Of a DNA stretch of 64,000 nt, positions 1-11,078 are shown piece by piece. This stretch comes from Tubiluchus corallicola (taxonomy: Eukaryota > Priapulida > Priapulimorpha > Priapulimorphida > Tubiluchidae): positions 358,840-422,839 of the forward strand of contig JAQGDQ010000186.1 in the NCBI GenBank assembly GCA_030141605.1. The letters are read 5' to 3'. How positions within the stretch are numbered: the stretch's first letter is position 1; each line of letters opens with the position of its first letter. The notes beneath the pieces are model-generated. The model saw only the letters and a program-made list of their open reading frames with translations. It was not told where the DNA came from and searched no databases. Made by a program: the position numbers and the translations under genes.

Positions 1-1278
1 AAACGGCTCAGTTAGCACTCGAGCTTCGTTCAGCAGTGTGTTATAATAGAGAATAAGTGAAATAATAGAGCAAAAACAATGCAAACATTGAAGTCATGTT
101 GAGCTAGCCTAGTACCAGAGAGTCAGTTTGTCGAGCTAGCCTAGTACCAGAGAGTCGGTTTGGGAGATACAAATTGATGAGCCACGGCTCAGCCAGCTCC
201 TGATTGGACATTACCGACTCTTTGCTACTCCTTAGCGACTCTTTCCCACGAGTTTGCTGCATAAAAGGGCGTAATTTTGAGCACATTTCATCATTTTTCT
301 CCTGTTAGGAAAATCTTTGCTAGTTTTCGCTGCGATTTTAGCTATATTTCTTAAACGATGTCAAGGCAGTCCAATCTGACTTCATTTTTCAAGTCCAACC
401 GTGTTCCCGCAATTTGTCAAGAATGCTCCCCCCAGTACAATGAGTCAGGCACGACTGAGTGACCCGATGATCCTTGCAGTTGAGGCTGAGAAAACAAAGA
501 ATATGGACTTGAAGTCTGTGGTTGAGCTCTTCTGGAGTGATGTTCTGCGTTGATAGTTCTGCGTCGGATTCCTGACAGCTAATAAATACTTAATTAAATT
601 TTAATTTAATTTTTAATTTTAATTAAGTTTCCGTTGCTATAGCTTTAAGTTAAATGCCAGTTGGGAATAAATAAATAGTTTTTCTTGCACGCAAAATACT
701 GTTTATTTTTTTTCAAAATTATACGTTTTTTAAACAGTTAAGTTCCGTCATTATATACAGTTGGGCCCCCCCCCCCCAATTTTTTTTGGTGCACGACGCC
801 CCTGTGTGCACTTAACAAAATGAAAGATGCACACACCTTTGTGCAAAGAAATAAACAAAGCAGCTGACACGGAACTGAACGAAAGCACACAGTTATATTC
901 AAATGACAGCCTTATTACAGCCGTAGCGTTATAAATTGGAATATTTTCTACACTAGATTATGCAGTTTTCGCATAAAAACTTTACAAAAACCAAATGACA
1001 AATAAGCTGTAATTTTTTAAAGTTTGTTCAGCCATTTACATTTATATCAATTATTGACTTTTGTGAAAAGATAAAAAAATTGTCACTGATAAAAAAAGTG
1101 ACAAAGATAAAAAATTGTAATAATTGGTTTAATTTCATGTTTTATGCAGTGACACACAGTAAAACTTTTTGGTAACTTTTGTGTACACAATTTGTTTAGC
1201 TGCAGAACGACTGTGGTACCCATGCAAAGTGATGTGATAAAGTAATGTGGTGCCTAAATGATATGAACCACATGACTA
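1..1278. other. Non-coding DNA before the Tigger-like element, probably GTPBP1 intron; transposon debris
   Basis: No conserved exon was recognised. A roughly 30-bp direct repeat (core gagctagcctagtaccagag) occurs twice at about 102-163. From 358 a short stretch reads MSRQSNLTSFFKSNR..., which resembles the start of many hAT-type transposases but breaks quickly. A run of C at about 765-778 is followed by tttttttggtgcacgacgcccctg ending at 804; read backwards this begins CAGGGGCGTCG, like a hAT terminal inverted repeat. A degraded hAT-like element running in from the left is the likeliest reading. Because the first GTPBP1 exon seen starts mid-protein, this stretch is probably intronic. Confidence 0.4.
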
Positions 1279-2088
1279 CCGTATATACTCGCATATAAGC
1301 CGAATTTAGAACTATAAAATACAATACTGAAATCAGGGGGTCGGCTTATATGCGCATGAAGCAAAATGAACACAAGGACAGACACTAATGCCAATTTTCC
1401 AGCCACACATTTTCATCGCTATCTGACTCTTTATTTGGTTGTGTGTCACCAGTGGTGTATTGGAGGGGGATCGCCGTCCACCCACTTTTTTTTTAGAAAA
1501 AATTCACATTTCAATAAATGTCTGCTTTTTGTATTCATTAGATAAAAAATATTAAAAATGTATACGGGTTTAATATTAAATCTACTTGTTTTCATTTTTT
1601 CAAAAAACGGTTTTAAATAATGTCAATTTCTTTCAAATTTGTGAATGTAAAATGGTAAGTCTTGAGACTAGCCGTCCACCTACTTTTTATTTAGCAATAC
1701 ACCACTGTGTGTCACCAGTTGCGAGCCGTAACCAAGCCGACGTCATCAGCCAATTGGTAGGCAGCGCGTGGGGAGACGAGGGTCACGTGGCTTATAGAGG
1801 AACATATTGGTGTACACGTTTTCTGAACAGGCACTCTATAAGTTTGAGACAGAGAACGAAAATTGCACAAAAATTGCCATCACAATATGAACATAAACTT
1901 TTGGGTTTTCAAAAGTATGTTATTGATCAAAGAAAGGCTGGTGACTTCCCTCTCTTCAGAATTGGCAACATGGATGAGACAAGTTGATGGTCGGCTTATA
2001 TACGGGTTTTTGCAAAAACTGGCCATTTTAAAGCAGTTTTAGGGGGTCGGCTTATATGCGATGTAGGCTTATATGCGAGTATATACGG
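1279..2088 (+). mobile_element. Non-autonomous pogo/Tigger-like DNA transposon with transposase fragment
   Basis: The element is bounded by perfect terminal inverted repeats of at least 23 bp (left begins CCGTATATACTCGCATATAA; right is its exact reverse complement) and flanked by TA on both sides, the target site of Tc1/mariner-pogo elements. Extra copies of the motif gtcggcttatatgcg lie just inside both ends. The central plus-strand frame (1586-1987) encodes a decayed Tigger/jerky-type transposase piece: a CENP-B-like DNA-binding part (TRFLNRHSISLRQRTKIAQK, LPSQYEHKLLGFQKYV) ending at IGNMDETS, where the first catalytic Asp region of the DDE domain normally begins. A stop follows directly, so the catalytic domain is missing. 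It lies in the presumed GTPBP1 intron just upstream of the first visible exon. Confidence 0.88.
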
Positions 2089-2334
2089 TACCAAACATTC
2101 TTAACTCTTCTCAAAGTAGGTAGCTCAAGTCACAGCTGTAATAGTCTTTTCAAGCAAATATGAAAGCATTTTTATCAAAATTTATGTAATGTAATAGCTA
2201 CTGAGTTATTTGTTGTCATCCATCCAAGTCCTAACTAGAGCAGGTAATGCTTAACTCCAAGAGCTGAATTTGAGCTAAACAGCAGTGTGCTTAACAAAAG
2301 TTGTTAATGTCATGAAAATGTATGCTTCGTTTAG

Positions 2335-5300
2335 GGTGTAGGTACTGTTGTATCAGGGACAACATTGAAAGGCGTCATACAGCTAAATGACGTGCTGTTA
2401 TTGGGACCCGACCCTCTGGGTCATTTCCAACCTGTTGCAATAAAGAGCATACATCGGAAACGTATGCCTGTCAAATACGTTCGTGGTGGTCAGACAGCAT
2501 CTTTTTCTTTAAAAAAGGTAAAATGGCTTGAGTCATATGATAATTTTTTTAAAAGATATAAATAAATATATAATATAAATAATTTTTCTCATTAATGATT
2601 GGCTGGTTTTTTGTGGTGCAATGGAAATAAGCAGTGTTACCATTTTTACATTTTAATTTTAATCTACACTACCAAAATTGTAAACAGATTTGTTCTTTAT
2701 GCCAACATGATGAAATTTCGCATTATCTTGTATATCTAGTGACAAAACGATGATTTGCTGTGGATGTTTGGCTGTTAAGAATTAAGCTGCTGTTTACAGC
2801 TGTGCACGTCTGTGGTAAAAATAATTATGTAATTTTGCATTTTAGATTAAACGCTCTCAGATCAGGAAAGGCATGGTGATGGTGTCACCTCACCTCAAAC
2901 CAAAGGCTTGTTGGGAGTTTGAAGCAGACATTCTTATACTTCATCATCCAACAACAATTAGTACTCGTTATCAAGCCATGGGTAACCTACTATATAATTA
3001 CTAAACTTCAGCAGCTCAGAGTGTAAAGTAAAAATACATGAAAACTAGTGGACGTTTTTGACTGTGTCAAAAACTGTGCTAAGATTCTGCTTCTGTGACA
3101 GGAGATGTTTTATGTGACAACTTTCGTTTTTCAAATAAAAAGATATTTCAAAATAGTAAACATTATACATGTAGGTACTGTTGCGCTTGACATTGAAACC
3201 TTTAGTGAAATTGGAGTTTTTAATTTTTTTACCAGTAGCTGTAACTCAAGGTTCTGAACTACATAATATTGCCTCCATTGAATGTTTGATTACTTAGGAA
3301 TAACATTTTGTTTTAGCAAAATCTAAACTATAATTTTCTGACAGGTGACCAGTCACCAGTCTAATCATTAACTAAGCCCTGTATTGTTTTTATCATTACC
3401 AAGCACAACATGACCACACAGGTATTTCCAGACAGGAGCACAAAGTTGCTGAATAATAATTAATTTTACTACAATCAACGTAATTTACTACATATCAATA
3501 GCATTTTACCATTAGCACACTCAAATCAATTTTAAAGAAAACAAAAATGCAAATTATTTTATACACATTATTTTGTAGAAACTCACAACCTGGCAGACAC
3601 ATTTTGCATAATGTCCAAACAGTGTGAAATGAAAAATGATATAAAAAATCAAAACAGAAAGCTTGAAGTAGGATTTGTACCCACAACTTTTAGATGCAAA
3701 ATAATCTTTCTAACCTACTGAGCCACGTCACCTCTGCTAGTTATTATAGACAGTGTGATGTAAGACTATAATCGTGCCCGCTGCGTGTGTATCAGTTTTA
3801 GATGTGAAATTTCTGCTGTTTTCACTTGTATTTAGTCGATCGATATTCGTGCTCATTTAGGAATTTTAGGGAAAAACTTGCATTGTCTTGTAGCTCAGCT
3901 CTTCCTCTTTCTAAAAAGCTATGAAACTCGCTTAAACATTCCCATAACATGCCCGACGAACATATTTTCTCGGCAGCGTTGCTAACATTTCAAGACTGAA
4001 ATGGGACCTTCATTGGCGAAATATACCAGTATACAGCTGTAAGCAGAATCATAATTAAAAATTGTACATGAATAAGTTTTTTGCTTGCTATGAAAGGCTT
4101 TAAATTAGCATTGGACATATACAGTAGGCGCCGCGTAATAGACTCACGGTTAATAGACTCAACTGCTTAATTGACTCAAAAACGCCCGGAGCGGGCCGCT
4201 TCTACTCAAATTTATGTAAAAACTATCAGTAATTGACTCTAATAACTCTGCATAATTGACTCAATATTTTTCCTTCTCCTGCTTTAAATAAAAGGTTTGT
4301 ATGTGCCAAAAGAGCCTTTCTAGTTTCGTGTCATCTTTACTTCCCTTTTCTGCACTATGTATGCAGAAAAAATCATGTTCAGTACCATTTTGTTTGTAAG
4401 AAGGTATGTTTATCATGTGTTAATACGCTAGCGTAGAGGTTTGCTTTCAATCTGTTACCCGCTGGCCCACTGTTACCCAAAGAATTTCTGGAAGCTAAAC
4501 ATTTAATAACTTGCCTAACAGTTTCCTTTTGATGCTCTTGTTGCAAATCATGCTTTCAGGCTTAATGAGTTAACAGTCAAAGATGCAGGTACAGTAATCA
4601 GCACGTATGCCTTGTGACTTGTGTATGTAAGTGAGCAGAAGATTCAAAACTGCTTTAGTCACACACAACAATAATATTTTCAACGTTTTTATAATTACGA
4701 GAACTTTGTGGGCCAACTTCTTTGCGAGAAAATGAAGCTGCCGACTTTGAAGGAATTTTTATAATTTTTGCAAATAAACAGACTTAGAAAAATCTGTGAT
4801 TTAGAAAAGCATGCTTTTTAATTTATTGCTGATTCACTTATATAAATTAATATTTTAAAATATTTTTTCTAATTTTTAACTGCACAAAGGAATTTAGGCA
4901 TTACTTCATTTCTAAAATTCATTAAAAACTTTTTGCAGTGCATAGTGAGCTAATGACTCATACTTCTATACCTGTAATACTACGCCCATCGGTTAATAGG
5001 TTCAGTCGGTTAATTGGGTCAAAACACTTCGGGCCCAAAATGAGTCTATTAAACAGTGCCTACTGTATATATCTTACATATGTCTTACGTACATAATATA
5101 TAATAGACAACCTATATTCACAACTAATTTTATATTGTGCACCGGAATCGAGGTTTTACATTGCAGATTCTTGGTAAGATTTAAACTAAAGTGGAAAGTG
5201 TTGGAAGTGCAGGACTAAACGAGAAGTACAGTATAGCTACTAAACTGGTCACAGTTCTGTTTATTTGTGGCTTCGTCACTAACTGTGTTGTACTTTCCTG

Positions 5301-8241
5301 CTGTGTGTAGACTACATGTAACTATATAAACTTAAACAATACTTTTTGTTGTTAAACAATATATAATTTACTTATGTTACTCATTCGGTAATCTTCATGA
5401 CCCCGAAAGTTCCATCAATAGATTGAGCTCTTCCTAATCTTTTGTTTGATGTGTTAGTTGATAATATTCTCTTATTACTGTTTCCTGACTTCTGTATGAC
5501 CCTGAATTTTTAACCTTTGCCAATTTTTAGAATGCATTCAGAAAAACCTTCAGGACCTCTTCGTATCACCTTGAAGGAGTTTATTTTGTGCTTTCGTTCA
5601 ACATGTAATGTGATTCTGTTCTTACACCCATTTGCTTATTAATTTTTTAACAACTTACTATTGTCCTCACTTTCAAAAAACTTTTTTTAAGAATCACTGT
5701 GTCTGTTCCCTGATGTTCAAATATGGCTACTTATTATATTATGGAATTTCTTGTCTGCTAAACCTTAGCTTTTTCTACAAAAAGTGATTAAATTGCAACT
5801 TAGGTATAGATATCAGCTGACCGTTGTTCAGATAATATCCAGTTACCTGTTGTCCAGTGTAATTGAAAAAATGTTCAAGTCATACAGTAATTTGCATTTT
5901 GAAATGTTGATGTTTCCATGTGTTGTATTTCAGTTCACTGTGGCAGCATTAGGCAAACAGCCACAATTGTCTCAATGTCTAAAGACTGCTTACGAACCGG
6001 AGACAAAGCGAGCGTAAAATTTCATTTCATAAAAAATCCAGAATTCTTGCGACTTGACCAGAGGCTGGTCTTCAGAGAAGGTCGAACAAAAGCTGTTGGA
6101 AATATAACAAAACTGTATCCACATACACCAGGTAATATACACAACCTCACAGTTTTTATCAGGTGCTAATCAAAGAAACGCATTTAACTGGCAGAAAATG
6201 ACTAATAAGTGGGTTTAGCTCTTTTTAACAATCAAGCAACTTCTGCTCCTGTGAAAAATCATGACCAAATTACCCCAAAAGGCATGACAGTAATGAAAAG
6301 AAATATTGGTTATTTTACGCTAATTAAGTAGTACTATTATACAGGGGCGTAGCCAGGATCTAAAGTTAGGAGGAGCAAGCACATAAAAAAGTGTGACACA
6401 TACTAAACAGTTTTAATGCATAGATTCTTTCTCTCGATTTACGACTTCTTTTATCTTGTTTCTGTCCCGTCCAGATAGTTTCTCAGTGTTTTTCTTCACG
6501 ACATTCCTTCGCATCATTACCAGAAAAAAATCTACGATAATATGCTTGATATTCTAAACACTCTTAAAACAACAGACATGATAATTATACCACCCTCATA
6601 GTAAAATGTAAAGACAATTTAGACAATGAGTTAAATAAATGCACGTTCATTTTAAAAACATGGGCTGTAGGTTGGTCAAATAAAGTAATGACTCCAGAAA
6701 AAGCTTCCAAAGGTTATGCAATTAAAAAAGAGAAATATGAAAGCATTGGACTTTTATCGTATAAGTGAACTAAAGAGTTTAAAAAACTGTTGAAAAGGCT
6801 CTAATTTTGAAAAATTTGCTCGGAGGAACGGTTGCTCCCCTATTAGCTATGCCACTGCGATCATACATAGTACTGAAAAGTTAAAGGAAAAACCAACCCT
6901 CGAACAAGAACAACAACAACAATAAACTTGTTTTTAATAGACACTTAAAAATATTGAAATTACCATATGATATGTGTGCATAAAATGTCTTGCTTAAAAA
7001 TGTAAAGGAAATTAAAATCATTTTGTCTCCCACCAAACGACCCTTGCTGCAGAATATTTCCAAAAACGATGTAAGCTGGTGGGATAGCACAAAGCTTCTG
7101 CAGAAATTGTACTATTTTAGCTGATGAAATATTTGTGTTTATGTAAAAATTAGTCGGCGGATCAATTTGCAATAACTTTAAAGTGCTTACATTGCTTTAA
7201 CCCTCAGGCTTATACCTCTAAATGCGTGTGTACTACACAATATAATAACACACTTAAGCATGGAATCCAGCGAGGCTGTAAGCATATAAGAGGTGCTAGG
7301 CAGTTTAATTATCTTATAGAGTTCATTGTTATCTTGTTAAAATAATTATTTAACTGTTTTTCATTACATAGTGGGCAAAGGCATTTATCAAAAAACAAAA
7401 AAAATAGTATTAATAATCTTTCGTTTAACATTTTTGGATTGTTTGTAGTTAATAATAGTCACTGCAGCTGCAAAAGAAGTTCGCTCAAGCACCTTGCAAG
7501 TTAAGTGTTTATTTGGCACGGCAACCAGATGGCACCCTTTTTTGTTCAAAATGTGTACACCTAAGCTTGAAGCGATCACGCTTTTAAGTTGATTTTGCTA
7601 ATTACACCAGGCACTTATCACAATTTTATTGCTGAAACTTTGTAACATTTTTTTCAAATACTAGTATAAGGTCAACTTCATGATGGACTTGGCTTTTGCT
7701 TTAAGGAAACGTGCAATTCATGGTTTTTTAACAGAGTTAATTACCGTGTAACAATGCAGTTAGTAAGTTTGTTGAATAAGGTGATTTCCAATTCTTTCTA
7801 CACATTTACATTTACACATGCAGAGTTTTTTCTTTTTTCATTTATATAAAAGTGGCCATGATGGAATAATGTGGTTAAAATGCCATGGTATAAACCAGTC
7901 TAATTTGTGAATCTAGTTGGCTGGTTTTGTAACAGTCTGAATATGTGCTTATGTATTAGCTTTACACTTCTACTCCATTAAAGACAATTTCTATTGTTTT
8001 GGTTTAATGTGGTAGTTATTTGAACAATTTTGCAGGCTCACAGTTAGGACAACATCGAGGTAAGGTTAGTAAAAACCGGGGTGAAGGTCCTGGACCTCAT
8101 CACCAACCTGATAACTTTACTCCTGTGACAGCAGCTTCCCCAGTCAAAATCAAGCCAGAAAATGAACCTCAGAAAGCCAGCAAACGAAACAGAGGTGGAC
8201 GAACACGGACAGCAAAAGCCAAAACAGATTTTTCAATATGA
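2335..8241 (+). CDS. GTPBP1: GTP-binding protein 1, C-terminal part (5' exons outside the window)
   Basis: GTPBP1 is an EF-Tu/Hbs1-like translational GTPase; in mammals it has been linked to exosome-dependent mRNA turnover and relief of ribosome stalling. Four exons join in frame: 2335-2517, 2846-2981, 5934-6131 and 8036-8241 (stop TGA), giving the last 240 residues. Exons 1-3 cover EF-Tu domains II and [62 protein letters not shown] and [13 protein letters not shown], all close to animal GTPBP1 and distinct from GTPBP2. The last exon is a low-complexity basic tail ([17 protein letters not shown]), as in the family. The G domain is not in the window; the first exon seen begins at GVGTVV, in phase 0 after a tttag acceptor, so upstream exons must lie to the left. 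The 2.95-kb intron before exon 3 and the 1.9-kb intron before exon 4 carry transposons. Confidence 0.95.
3600..3732 (-). repeat. tRNA-derived SINE fragment (minus strand) in GTPBP1 intron
   Basis: On the minus strand a tRNA-like head is visible: a box A-like GTGGCTCAGTAGG (about 3724-3712) and a box B-like GGTACAAATCC (about 3683-3673) at roughly tRNA spacing. The stems do not form a good cloverleaf, so this is not a functional tRNA gene. The downstream body has no recognisable feature. Confidence 0.5.
4122..5065. mobile_element. TA-flanked inverted-repeat transposon, 'CAGTAGGC' family, long copy
   Basis: The left end reads CAGTAGGCGCCGCGTAATAG and the right end, on the opposite strand, CAGTAGGCACTGTTTAATAG; both continue with an actca motif and a second run related to ttaat(t/a)ga/gactca. 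TA flanks both sides (4120-4121 and 5066-5067), consistent with a pogo/Tigger-type insertion. No transposase frame was recognised inside, so this is a non-autonomous or heavily decayed copy. A short derivative lies at 28347-28451. Confidence 0.75.
6342..6857. mobile_element. hAT-like non-autonomous element
   Basis: Left terminus CAGGGGCGTAGCCAGG and right terminus (opposite strand) CAGTGGCATAGCTAATAG are imperfect inverted repeats starting CAG, typical of hAT elements. The flanking octamers ctattata (6334-6341) and cgatcata (6858-6865) match at six of eight positions, as expected for an old 8-bp target-site duplication. No transposase frame is seen. It sits in the last GTPBP1 intron. Confidence 0.7.
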
Positions 8242-9012
8242 GTTTTGCTTAGTTTTAGAAATTATGTAAGTGATACTTAATGTGTTTTGATGCTTCTGTA
8301 TAAATTTTTTATTGTGATCTACAACGTACTTTGTACTTTCAATTAAGGTATGTTCGTCTAGCAGACTATTGTATTTATAACACCGTTTTTATTGTCACTT
8401 TCCTGCAGTTGTATTTTCTTTCTCGTCTACATACAATAAGTATTTCTTTTTTTAAATATGCTGTTTCTTTCAAGTTATGAGGTATAGCCTCCTTCTTTAG
8501 TTTTGTAATAGTGCATGCTCGATCTTCTTCTTTATTCTTTTGCAGCAACTGCTTTAAGATATTTTATCATGATAACCAGATCTGCCTGATATATTATGAC
8601 TTCCTTTACAAGTGATTTTATTTGAATGTTTTTAATTCGGTTTGCTCTTCAGTTGCTAATTTCGTAAATTTTATCAATGTTTACCGTCCTGTACATTTTT
8701 ATTGCTCTCGTCTACCCCTTTTTGTGCATTGGATCAATAATTGCCAATATTGACAACTTTTACTGATGATTTTTCTTGAGGGCTTTTAATTCATTTCGCT
8801 TAACAGTGCTAACTTTCTTAAATTTTATGGATTTTCCATCATTCTGCTTGTTTATACTTCTTGTTTTTTGCAAATGCAGCTATGCATTAGCCCCCACGTA
8901 GCCATACATATACCAAAGCATAATGTCGTTGTCATTTTGTGGTTTATAATTGTTTGTATGACGATTCAGCAGTTTAGACCTTTCTATGCTAATGATATGG
9001 TAATTGATGCAA

Positions 9013-9018
9013 AATAAA
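9013..9018 (+). terminator. Candidate GTPBP1 polyadenylation signal AATAAA
   Basis: This is an AATAAA hexamer about 770 nt after the GTPBP1 stop codon. Only the hexamer and its position support it; another AATAAA follows near 9251. Confidence 0.35.
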
Positions 9019-9083
9019 AATAAGAACTATACTGTAATGACAGTAATGTACAAGCTTCTTTCTACCAACTGTTTATTACCATC

Positions 9084-9230
9084 AATTTACAAAGCAATTG
9101 ATGATATAGAGTAGGACAAACTGTGTACTGTGCTAAATTTTTCTAATGCATAGAGCAAAAGAATGCATTAGAGAAATTTAGCACAGTGCCCAGTTTGTCC
9201 TACTCTATATCATTAATTGCGTTGTAAATT
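9084..9230. repeat. Long hairpin-forming palindrome (foldback element)
   Basis: Arms of about 68 bp (9084-9151 and 9163-9230) are nearly exact reverse complements around an 11-bp loop; the shared core includes gatatagagtaggacaaa and its complement. The sequence ccatcaat occurs just outside both arms (9079-9086 and 9236-9243), which may be a target-site duplication. A foldback MITE is the simplest reading; a structured RNA is possible, as the palindrome follows the GTPBP1 3'UTR. Confidence 0.75.
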
Positions 9231-9783
9231 CTACTGCCATCAATTATTCGAAATAAAGTTAACATAATGACATATGACATAAAATTAAAGAGATATTGGT
9301 CACATTAAAAATAACAGTGCTAGCAAACTCCATTCATTAAAGAAGTTTTTAAAGGGATTTTAAAAACTGCAGTTAAGCAATCATTAAGTAGAATGAGTGA
9401 AAATGAGTAGAATGATGTGATGTCGTACATCTATGGGCGATGGTGATACACATATTTTAGACATGATACCTATATTATATAGGTCTCGCTTGCACTATTA
9501 TTTGTAATGCAATCAGTCTTTCTTTAATTTGATCTTACAGTGTAAATAGATGATGACAGTTGAGTTTATTAAGCAGTCCATAACATAGTGTAGTCACATT
9601 AGGCACTGCCAAAATTTACAGAGACATGAACTATTTCAAAACTTTTAAAATGTGAAATTTTAGCAACGATCTGTTCCTTTAGAGCCTTTAATCAAATCCC
9701 AATTTTTATTCGCAGTCTTTCTTGAGCTGTTGGAATAGTTTATGCACAGTACAAGCACTTACATGAAAGTAACTCTTTCTGAG

Positions 9784-10056
9784 ACCAGACGGTTTAGCCT
9801 AGTGGTAATGCATCTGCTTTCCATCTGGGAGGTAGTGAGTTCGAACCAGTGGCTGGGTCATACCAAAGACTTTAAAAATGGTACCTGCTTTGCCCTGCCT
9901 GACGCGTGGTATTTAGGGTAAAGTGGGGTAATAATAGTCTCTGTTATGTAGTTGTAGGTTGTTATTTACAGTCGGCGATAATAGCTCTATGAGCTAATGT
10001 TAATTGTTGATCCAAAAGCCGACTTTAAATAAAGATTATTATTATTATTATTATAT
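9784..10056 (+). repeat. tRNA-derived SINE with (ATT)n tail
   Basis: The head has a box A-like TAGCCTAGTGGTAATGC and box B GAGTTCGAACC with an anticodon-loop-like CTGCTTTCCAT between them, resembling tRNA-Gly(TCC). Terminal GACCAG pairs with CTGGGTC, so the acceptor stem is partly kept. A tRNA-unrelated body follows, ending in gactttaaataaagattattatt... The pol III boxes and microsatellite tail identify a SINE rather than a tRNA gene. Confidence 0.85.
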
Positions 10057-10962
10057 TACATGTAAAGCAACGGTACTCATAAGCAAAAGATATTTAGAAA
10101 TAAGAAACATGTTCTCATATGATAATGCAAGTGAATAATTACAGCATCTGCAATGAATACCACAATCACATCCACATGTCTGAAATACTGCAAATACTGT
10201 AATTTTTTCATACGTTGTATCTTGGAAGTTTTGTCATGTTATATTAGCCAGTTCTGTAATATAACTAAATATGTGCCAGTAAAGAAAAGCAAAAAAGCTA
10301 ATTACAAAAACATGCTTGTTTTCAAATATGTTCACACAATGTAGTATCAAAGCTAAATGGAGATGAATTCCAACTTTTCAAAATAAGTACAAGATGTGGA
10401 TAACTGGTATGAGAACTACTTTTTTTAAAGACAAAATGTTTTACCATTACATGACATTATTTTTGATACTTCAAAACATTCATACGCTTAGACAAAACTT
10501 AATATTAACGGTAGTAAATAATTTCTAAATGCACCAATTACAATGGAATTACTAATTCAGCACAGTTTACAAACCTAGTATGTTCGTCTAATCAAAAGTC
10601 AGATTTACACAACCGAGACATTTGCAGCAAAAAATGCTTTGCGCGATATTTATTAAAAGAAAACCAGCAGCCTAACGGTTAATCTTTTTTATCTTCATTT
10701 GGTAAATTTATTAATTGAATTAATAAATTTTCATGTATTTGCTTTGACGGCAGTTTCTTTACATTTTTTGCTACCTGATATGAGTGCAAACTTGAACAAT
10801 TAACAATTTTAAAAAATAATTGATCAATGCTGACAGTGGAACTGATAACCTAACACTAAACTGCATGACATTAATAACAAAATTGCTATTCAGTTGTTCA
10901 ATTAAAGCAAACTCTTGATTAACTTGGCAAAACACGCTTCAAAAGTAGACAAAGTTCATTGA

Positions 10963-10968
10963 TTTATT
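10963..10968 (-). terminator. Candidate CSE1L polyadenylation signal
   Basis: AATAAA on the minus strand, 111 nt after the CSE1L stop codon, in an AT-rich setting. Confidence 0.5.
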
Positions 10969-11078
10969 TATGTAGACAACTATTGATTTATGCGTTACAT
11001 GTTATCCCCATAGCAGCTATGAATACAGGTAGCTGTTTTTATATTAACTAAAGTTTTTCTTTTAACATATGACTGTAA

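Larger units (their letters stand above)
8242..11078. other. Intergenic region between convergent GTPBP1 and CSE1L
   Basis: This stretch holds the GTPBP1 3'UTR, a possible poly(A) signal at 9013, a long perfect-looking palindrome (9084-9230), a tRNA-derived SINE with an ATT tail (about 9784-10056) and the CSE1L 3' end. No further coding exon was recognised; the 63-codon frame at 10153 has no recognisable similarity. Confidence 0.6.

Noticed and set aside
2335-8241. GTPBP2 instead of GTPBP1
   Set aside because: [23 protein letters not shown] and the basic glycine-rich tail match GTPBP1 rather than GTPBP2.
9784-9858. Functional tRNA-Gly gene
   Set aside because: Stems are imperfect, and a tRNA-unrelated body with a microsatellite tail follows, so it is a SINE.
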